Assembly: GCA_019918135.1 (NCBI GenBank)
Contig: WBZZ01004699.1
Coordinates: 150,001 to 175,000 of the forward strand
Length of the DNA: 25,000 nt
Source: Paulinella micropora
Lineage: Eukaryota; Cercozoa; Imbricatea; Euglyphida; Paulinellidae
Reading direction: 5' to 3'
The stretch's first letter is position 1. Every line of letters begins with the position of its first letter. The position numbers were made by a program, and so were the translations under genes. The notes under the pieces were generated by a model, which saw nothing but the letters and a program-made list of their open reading frames with translations, was not told the DNA's origin and did not search any database. Below are positions 19,044-25,000 of the stretch, piece after piece.

Positions 19044-22000
19044 TTAGTATCCAAACGGTCTAGTTTCAATCGCATTGTCTACAATACCTATAATATTTCT
19101 TTTAGTGTAAGTAAAGCTGAATATTTTTTCTAAGTATTCGCTCGTTATTTTTTTCTGTTGCTTATCTCTTGTTATCTTGCTGTTCTCTACTATAACAACT
19201 TTACCAGATTTTTCAATTCGTTTAGCAATCAATTTTTCTTCCTGAGTCTTAAGCAACTCTAACAATTCATTCTTGCCGTTCTCAATAAGGTCGTCGTTTT
19301 TAATTCCAAGTCCGCAACTAATGACACTTAACATATTTGGTAAATTTAATGATTTATTGTTTTCATAATTCATACTAAAGCCTTTGACTTTCATACTTGC
19401 TTTGCCGTTATCTAAGACATAGCCATAACACTTTGGTCCGCCTCCAATAAAGGTCATAATCTTTGCTCCGTGTAGTTCGTCCGTCCATTCGCCTAACAAC
19501 TTACCAGTTTTCACATCTGTTTCGCCTTTCGTTAAGTCTGTCGTGTATATAACACTGTCCGTATCGTGGTATAGAATTCTGTTGCCTAGTTTGTCCATCA
19601 TCTCATATAGTCTAATCCTAGCGTGGCAAGTCGTAAATAGAGCAACTACAATATTTGTTTTCACGGGGTCGCTTACCGCATCTTGTTTAAGGTCATAGCT
19701 CGCTTCTATTATTTTGTCGTTAATAATGTTTATGTTTATGTTATCGACTGACTTGTCTCATTAACTTGTATAAGGTATCTTTGTCTTTTATCATTTTGTT
19801 TTGAGTTTTGTTTTGCTTTTCACCAAACTTGCCCCACAGGCTATTCAAGCACAACTTAGCAACCGCTCGCCTTCCGGGGTTTTCTTCTATTTTGTTTTCG
19901 TCCATCTTAATACCCATCTTGACTTCCATACTGTCAATGTAGTTTCTTTTTTGTTCCTGTGTAATACAACCATCAGGATATCCGCTTGACTCTTGTTTAA
20001 CCTTTAAGAAAGTTTTTATGTAATCTTTGAACAGGCTACTGCTCTGCTCCTTCCAGTGCCATACCTCATATACCTTAATTAGCTTGTAGCCTTTGTCTAA
20101 GGCCTTGTAGATTTCAGGAGTTGCCCAAGTGCCTGTTATTGCTCGCTCGTTATCGGTGTGCTTACATTCATCCTTTTGTTCGGTCATTCCGCACTTGTCG
20201 CATAAGTAATACATTAGTTTTCCTCTATCCGCCTTAGGTAAAACGGTGTGTAGTAATTTTCTGGGCGGTAGCATCTTAACCTTAGACACTCCGAAATATT
20301 CTCTGTTTATGATTTTGTTGTTCATAGACAGTAGGTCGTCGTCGTTGTTTGGTCGTATGATTTCGTGGTGCCCGCTAGGGTAAAGGTCGTAAAACATAAC
20401 GGTAGGATACAGAGAGCATATGTCAACGTATTTCGCGTATTCGTTGTCGTGTCGTGATTTCCAATACAATGTTAGAGCATCCGTTCTACCTCCAAACATT
20501 GCTTCTCGCGGGTTCAGTCCTTCTTGTTCGGTAATTCGTTCATTAGTATCTTCCGCTAGGCTTTCACTTGTTTTTATTAATCTCCATTCACATTTCCAGA
20601 TAATTACTAGTTTGCTGACTTGTTTGCTTAGTTCTTTTTCTCGTCTCATTGTTGCTTTGTATAGTTCTCCCATCGTCTTGTTCTTCTTAGTGTTAATGGT
20701 ATTGCCATTAAAGCACTTTGGACATCCGTGCCAGAGACAGCCGTGAAATTCGTAAGCGGTTTTCGTCTTTTCATCCCAGCCATCTACGTACGCATTTGAT
20801 TGACCTAAGTTAAACATCTTTTCACCTCCATTGAAAGCATGTTTGATATCAGTCTTGTCTAACCTGCTTCTGTAAGCTATCCATTCAACACAAGCCCGAG
20901 AGGTAATCCTGTTTTGCTTTTCCGCCTTCAACACAGCAATTGAATTCTCTGGCATAAACTTAGCCCGATACAAAGCCATAACACAACTCGCAATAGCTGT
21001 ATATTGAAACGGGTCAATACCGAATTCTAGAAACTGCTTTCTAAAATCCATACATCCCCTTCTCAGAATGTCAACATCGCTATGACAGTATTCCGCGATT
21101 TCCTTCCTCATATCAAATGTGTTGTTTCTTTGGCTTTCATACCATTCTAAGAATTCTGCTCTTTTCTTATCTTTCATTGTGTCGTAGCCGTAGTGCTTCT
21201 TATGAGGCATAACACCAACATAATTTTTATTCTTGTCAGTATTGAAGAAGTGAGGGAAGAAACCTTTCTTAAGTTCGTTCAATCCGAATGTCTTAGGAAA
21301 ATCGGCCAACGGCATCGTGAGGAAACTCAAACTATCAATGAAGCGGTATCTCTTCAAAGTCATCATCATTATCTTACCACCCTGATAAATGACGAATGGT
21401 GCCTGTCCGTTATCTACCAACCACTTAAGAATAAACTGACAATCATAACCGCGACTGTTACGAGCAATGAATGTAAAGCCGTTGTGCTTAGATTCAAAAG
21501 CCCACTTACAGAAATCATCAATGTTCTTATGAATGACTGGTTGTTCCTTCGCATCGTAATACTGGCTTTCCGCATGATTGACTACGTGCTCGCCTGTATC
21601 CTGTGTCGCTTCAAAGTCCAAGAATATGTATTTCTCTGAAAAAGGTAGTATGTCTTTCTTCATGATTTCACATTGGTGTTCAAGTGGTTTCAGTTCCTTA
21701 CAATTACGGCATTTCGCATAACCGCACTTGTGTTTGTCTTTCTTGTTCAGCCTGTAGGGCGAACGGTCGCTCCGCGACCTCCTGTAATTAAGTCCGCACG
21801 AAAGACATTTCGCTTTGATATCACAGTTCGTCTTCTTGTGGTTATTAAAACAGACCGTGTTTGGAAACTTTCTATTACACGAATAGCAATCAGTCCAATT
21901 GCTTTTATCGTTAATACCCTTACAGTCTTTTGTTTCGCAGATATTACAAGTGGCTTCGCAGGCGTGCCTTTCCATATAACACCTTAAACATAACTCACAG

Positions 22001-22888
22001 AAATTCTTTTTACTTACCATAGACTTCATATTGGTTATCGCATCATAGTGGTTCTCTGTCTTAAGTATGTAAAGGTTCGTAAGTCGTTTGCCTTCCTCAT
22101 CAAGTAAATCTGTCTTATAAACTATCTTATCAGGGAATTCAACAATAACAAGATTGTATTTAATGTAGATAGCAAATGTATTAATTTCAGGAATACCGCA
22201 CACATCCTGAATGACTTTCGCTTCTTCGTGTAGTTTCAAAATCTTTCGCCCCATCCTTATTACTTTGAATTTTTGGTTTTTTCTTTTTTGCTTTTACTAC
22301 AACAATTGCTCTGGCTAAGCATATGGTGTCTGTATTATTAATTTGAATTACTCCTTTCTTTTTATATATATCCAATTTATTAATTACTTAAAGCCTCGTT
22401 CCGCCCGTTGGCATTTCAACAGATTTCAAAACGAACCTAAACTTATCCATATTAGATCCCTTTTCATCTGTATAAAGGCTTTCATTGCTTTGAAATAATG
22501 CTGACAATCTTTCCAAAACATCTCTGACAGAAATCTGATTAATATTCTTCAAACCAGTAGATACCGCTCCATAGTAATCTAAAAACTTGATACTCACACT
22601 AACCATACTATTTTGCATCTGTCTTTTGATAAAGTCGTTCAGTATTATCTCAATAAACTGTAGAATATCATTCATGCTGAAAGAAGTGAAGTTTCCATTA
22701 AGCTTAACCCAATACTGGTTTTCATTAACACCCAGCACGTGCTTCTTTCTATCAACGTGTTTGATTTCGTAGTTCGCATACTGCATCAGGTCTTTTACCT
22801 TTTCTTTTCTTTCTCTCACTTTCGCTTCAAACATTTTCGCTTCCAAAAGAGGTTGTACATCTACCTGTAAGGGTTGTGCTTCTGGCAT
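19044..22888 (-). pseudogene. Protein-primed family B DNA polymerase (Polinton type), broken in three places
   Basis: Segments in reading order: 22888-22391, with ATG; a same-frame segment after TAA 22390-22388, down to about 22270; the main segment about 22270-19741; and 19740-19044. In the main segment (numbered from 22254) a Cys-rich zinc-type region spans 86-195. The exonuclease motifs are Exo I DFE (213-215), Exo II ARNSRGYD (about 264-271) and Exo III YCHSDVD (389-395). EFHGCLWHGCPKC follows (about 502-514), then polymerase motif A DICSLYP (611-617) and motif B K-x3-NSLWG (800-808). Motif C YHDTDS is in the last segment. Total length, about 1280 codons, fits Polinton polymerases. It copies the linear genome from a terminal protein primer. 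It is convergent with the lipase gene, 20 bases apart. The breaks are one TAA and single-base shifts near 22270 (A/T runs) and 19745. Confidence 0.9.
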
Positions 22889-22980
22889 AGCATGAAAATA
22901 AACAGCGCCTCTTACTCAGTTCAAGTAATTCTGGGCCGTTGTTGTATCAACCTTATACTTTCTTTTCTACCTCTCAGGTA

Positions 22981-23088
22981 TTATGTAAAGCACATCTTGC
23001 CCCCTGACCCTTTTGATTTCATGATTAATTTTTTGTCCCTAAATCTGTCCAACCTATACTGAATACCGTTGTAAGTGTGTGTCTCCAT
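22981..23088 (-). CDS. Short basic reading frame upstream of the polymerase, possible original 5' end
   Basis: ATG 23088-23086 follows an AT-rich block (TAATATATACG on the reverse strand) of the kind that precedes the element's genes. It encodes 35 basic residues (METHTYNGIQYRLDRFRDKK and onwards) to TAA 22983-22981. The same frame stays open about 20 more codons. The polymerase ATG at 22888 has no such block. Either this is a tiny separate gene, or it is the decayed start of the polymerase gene, which would need a further stop and a frameshift. I do not recognise the sequence. Confidence 0.35.
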   Translation of the reverse strand: METHTYNGIQYRLDRFRDKKLIMKSKGSGGKMCFT

Positions 23089-23105
23089 CGTATATATTAG
23101 TTAAT
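23089..23105 (-). promoter_or_regulatory. AT-rich promoter-like motif on the reverse strand
   Basis: Reads ATTAACTAATATATACG on the reverse strand, directly before ATG 23088. Confidence 0.45.
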
Positions 23106-23431
23106 AATTTTTTTGAAAATTAAATAATTATCTCAATCGTCTGCCCCCGCCGTGGTCTGCCGTGTGCACTCGTGTCTATATATACGGGTGCCCCTGTGTT
23201 TAGATGGAAATTAGGGCGGGGCGGGCGGGGCGGGCGGGGCTGGCAGGGCCGAAAAATATTATTATCATTATATTGAAATGAGTCCGCAATGACAGTTATG
23301 TTCGCGATAATGACAGAAATTACAGCAGTCATCACTATCTCGTCTTTTATTAATATTTTGTATCATTCTTTCCCATTCTTCTTTTTGTTTCTTTTCTTCT
23401 TCTTGTTTTTTAATAAATTTTTTATGTTTTT
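23106..23431. other. Intergenic region with a GC-rich tract
   Basis: No convincing gene. It contains a G/C tandem tract at 23213-23250 and an AT-rich, T-run segment at about 23335-23430. A 71-codon reverse-strand frame here is Pro/Arg-rich only because of the GC tract. Confidence 0.5.
23213..23250. repeat. GGGGC/GGGC tandem tract, potential G-quadruplex
   Basis: Repeats of GGGCGGGGCGGGC on the + strand give at least five runs of three or more G within 30 bases, in an otherwise AT-rich viral region. Confidence 0.8.
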
Positions 23432-23518
23432 TTAATTGAAATGAATTCGCTTTCGGTGTTCAGCGATATCAACTTCACAACCGCAATCACATTTGTATCG
23501 TCGATTGTTTTCTGTCAT
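23432..23518 (-). CDS. 28-residue zinc-finger reading frame
   Basis: ATG 23518-23516 encodes NRRYKCDCGC then EHRKRIH, a C-x-C-G...H-x4-H finger resembling the one at the end of the neighbouring 159-residue protein, and stops at TAA 23434-23432. An AT-rich promoter-like block (23541-23561) lies upstream. It is either a tiny gene of its own or a second finger cut off from the neighbour by a frameshift near 23500. Confidence 0.4.
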   Translation of the reverse strand: MTENNRRYKCDCGCEVDIAEHRKRIHFN

Positions 23519-23966
23519 CGTGTGTCTCTTGTTTGTTCCCCTGTGTATCCTTATATATTACCCCTTCGTTTTGTTTAGAAGAAATTTTTTCTGTGTGTAT
23601 CTTTGATTTTATATGTATTACTTTGCTACTCCTATTGATTTCAGCTCCGCACTCACACTTGAATGTTTTCTTCTTCCGATTAGTTTTCTTTTCTTTTTTG
23701 ATTTCTTTTGTTTGCTTATCATAATTAACTTTCAATTCATCATACTTTGGTTTTACTTTTTCCTCGTGGTATTTCTTTGTTTCTTCCATTGCTTGTTCTT
23801 GTGTTCTTCTTTTTCCAATAGTAAAACTCTTAAACATTGTTTTACCTCCTTCTCTCCATTGAACTTTTACCATCTGCCTCTTTTCATTATTCTTCATCAT
23901 AATACATCCTTTTGAAATCGTAAACCTGCGACTTGTCGCAGTTTTTTCAGTGTAGTCGTTTCTCAT
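23487..23966 (-). CDS. DNA-binding protein with AP2-like region and C2H2-type zinc finger
   Basis: 159 residues from ATG 23966-23964, which follows an AT-rich promoter-like block. Residues about 32-72 (VKVQWREGGKTMFKSFTIG, then a helix) resemble an AP2/integrase-type DNA-binding fold: three strands then an Ala/Glu-rich helix. A Lys/Glu-rich linker follows. Then comes a finger CECGAEINRSSKVIHIKSKIH at about 103-123. After it the sequence is polar and the ending looks out of frame; a second finger lies in the adjacent frame. Such proteins near the ends of large and polinton-like viral genomes are thought to bind DNA; whether this one is a regulator, replication factor or homing-type remnant is unknown. 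It is the last gene before the right end. Confidence 0.6.
   Translation of the reverse strand: MRNDYTEKTATSRRFTISKGCIMMKNNEKRQMVKVQWREGGKTMFKSFTIGKRRTQEQAMEETKKYHEEKVKPKYDELKVNYDKQTKEIKKEKKTNRKKKTFKCECGAEINRSSKVIHIKSKIHTEKISSKQNEGVIYKDTQGNKQETHDDRKQSTIQM
23541..23561 (-). promoter_or_regulatory. Second copy of the promoter-like block, inside the AP2/zinc-finger gene
   Basis: On the reverse strand it reads GTAATATATAAGGATACACAG, closely like TTAATATATAAAGACACATACAGG in front of the gene itself (23967-23990). Confidence 0.4.
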
Positions 23967-23990
23967 CCTGTATGTGTCTTTATATATTAA
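23967..23990 (-). promoter_or_regulatory. AT-rich promoter-like block of the AP2/zinc-finger gene
   Basis: TTAATATATAAAG on the reverse strand, 11 bases upstream of the ATG. Confidence 0.45.
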
Positions 23991-24018
23991 CTGTATTATT
24001 TTAAATATTAAATTCTAT

Positions 24019-24409
24019 TGCATGTTTGTCCCTGCGGGCCGGCCGGTGTCCGCGTTGCACGCGGAGCGTTGCAATGTGTCTCTGTGTGGCGGGTGGTATG
24101 TCGTGAAAAAGTGTGCCGAAGTGCGTCAATCGTCAAAAATCGACGACAGAGAAAAAACGCGTGTGACAATGAGTCAAAAATCGACGCGCAGACGACAGAG
24201 CTAAAACGCATGCGTCAAAGCGTCAAAAATCTACGCTCAGACGCATTGAAGTACGGCTGTTCAATTCTATTTTACTTTTGTTTTTGGATCCGGACTCAAT
24301 TTCCTTTTGTCCGTTTCCACTTTTTCCCTGCTGTTGCAATTTTGTCCCGGCGGGCCGGTGTGTGTCTCTGTGGTGGGGGGTGTATGTCTTGAAAAAGCGT
24401 GCCCAAGTG
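24019..24409. repeat. Diverged direct repeat and short iterated motifs at the right end of the element
   Basis: 24019-24123 and 24335-24409 are two diverged copies of one sequence: TTTGTCCC, CGGGCCGG, TGTGTCTCTGTG, then GTATGTC.TGAAAAAG.GTGCC.AAGTG. The first has about 30 extra bases. Between them GTCAAAAATC-GACG-type units occur three times (24131-24151, 24173-24200, 24221-24245). The base composition is GC-richer than the viral genes. No gene is seen. It could be remains of a terminal repeat or replication-related iterons. Confidence 0.6.
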
Positions 24410-24425
24410 GCACCCTATACTACTT

Positions 24426-24430
<5 letters not shown>

Positions 24431-24463
<33 letters not shown>
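24431..24463. repeat. (GACA)n microsatellite
   Basis: About eight units preceded by two GATA units; marks the return to flanking simple-repeat DNA. Confidence 0.95.
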
Positions 24464-24464
<1 letters not shown>

Positions 24465-24474
24465 CATTCTATGT

Positions 24475-24510
24475 ACACACACACACACACACATACACAC
24501 ACTTACACAC
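24475..24510. repeat. (CA)n dinucleotide repeat, imperfect
   Basis: CA run with two interruptions. Confidence 0.9.
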
Positions 24511-24527
24511 AGCCAGCCAGCTAGACT

Positions 24528-24612
24528 TAGACAAACAGACAAGACAAGACAAGACAGACAAGACAGACAAGACAAGACAGACAAGACAGACAAGACAGAC
24601 ATGCAGGCAGGC
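24528..24612. repeat. GACAA/GACA mixed tandem repeat
   Basis: AAGAC and AGACAGAC units alternate, followed by AGGC units. Confidence 0.9.
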
Positions 24613-24938
24613 AGACCTACGGAGGATCCGAAATCACTGGCACTGCGAACTTCATCACAGTCCCGCCTCTCGCAAACAGGCTCACAGTCCCGCCACCAGC
24701 CCCCTCTTTCTTTGGTAGGGCCTCCAACCGACCGGTCCCGTTTCTTGTGCCTCCGCTGGATACTCCAATCGGTATTTTTGTAAGTCAAACCAAATGGACT
24801 TCCCCTTTCCTGTTTCATTTGATTATTTCACGTCCCTGACTCTGTGTTTATTTTGGTCTTTCGATTCTGCTCTCTCAATCTCTCTTTGAAAAACCATCAT
24901 AATAAAAGTTTTCATGCAGATCTTTGTCTTATGCTGCG
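24613..24938. other. Right flank, no gene seen
   Basis: Ordinary-complexity sequence with CCCGCC-containing stretches. AATAAA occurs at 24901-24906 but no gene is attached to it. Confidence 0.5.
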
Positions 24939-25000
24939 TTATGTTATGTTATGTTATGTTATGTTATGTTATGTTATGTTATGTTATGTTAGTTATGTTA
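24939..25000. repeat. (ATGTT)n pentanucleotide repeat
   Basis: About ten perfect units, then one interruption; continues to the window edge. Confidence 0.95.

Noticed and set aside
19801..21987. Forward-strand frames of 60-150 codons inside the polymerase gene
   Set aside because: Antisense shadows of the polymerase reading frame.
10137..22983. Alternative genetic code with TAA/TAG read as an amino acid
   Set aside because: Four frames continue past TAA or TAG (10137, 16081, 22388, 22981), but intact genes such as the ATPase, penton and protease end with TAA, and the major capsid gene ends with TAG, at sensible places. The ExoX-like gene has a TGA instead. Ordinary nonsense mutations explain all of them.
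23120..23335. 71-codon Pro/Arg frame on the reverse strand
   Set aside because: Its character comes from the GGGGC/GGGC tract. No promoter-like block or domain.
24901..24906. AATAAA polyadenylation signal of a host gene
   Set aside because: No coding sequence or exon-like structure precedes it in the flank.
1..25000. CRISPR array, tRNA or rRNA genes
   Set aside because: No regularly spaced repeats with unique spacers, and I saw no tRNA cloverleaf or rRNA-like conserved stretch by eye; a covariance-model scan would settle the tRNA question.

Overview
The window is eukaryotic DNA that contains a decayed, integrated Polinton/adintovirus-like (polinton-like virus, PLV) element. About 1-9240 and about 24430-25000 are non-coding and full of simple repeats: GATA/TATC, TAA, CT, CA and ATGTT runs, plus a 1.4 kb polypyrimidine tract. 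There is no convincing host gene, rRNA or tRNA. Such repeat-rich DNA fits a large metazoan-type genome, but the host cannot be named from this sequence and a protist is not excluded.

The element occupies about 9259 to 24000-24420. In + strand order it carries: a fibre-like protein with a peptidase S74 chaperone domain and a membrane-anchor tail (9259-10472); a small unknown protein (10736); an A32/FtsK-HerA-type packaging ATPase (11111); a small basic glycine/lysine-rich protein, probably in the virion core (11968); a basic coiled-coil protein (12338) running into an adenain-like cysteine protease (13275); a penton-like minor capsid protein (14231); the double-jelly-roll major capsid protein (15151); a second fibre-like structural protein (16706); and a class 3 lipase-like protein with GHSLGG (18288). 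The - strand carries a secreted cysteine-rich protein (10709-10458), a small ExoX-C-terminal-like protein (18202-17927), the protein-primed family B DNA polymerase (22888-19044) and a protein with an AP2-like region and zinc finger (23966-23487). ATPase, protease, penton and major capsid protein form the usual packaging and maturation module; the polymerase is the replication module.

Most start codons follow an AT-rich block containing TAATATA or AATATAG, which looks like the element's own promoter. The lack of this block before the protease and before the polymerase ATG at 22886-22888 supports longer original genes.

Many genes are broken: in-frame stops at 10137 (fibre), 16081 (major capsid protein), 18179 (ExoX-like) and 22388 (polymerase), and frameshifts near 9343, 13170, 17220, 17755, 18640-18671, 19745, 22270 and 23500. 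The ATPase, penton, core-like, secreted and 120-residue proteins are intact. No integrase is present, and the left end stops inside the fibre gene against a purine-rich simple repeat, so the left part appears to be lost. The right end has GC-richer repeated sequence (24019-24409) that may be remains of a terminal repeat. Either an old inactive insertion or assembly indels (several shifts lie in homopolymers) could explain the damage; the in-frame stop substitutions favour real decay.
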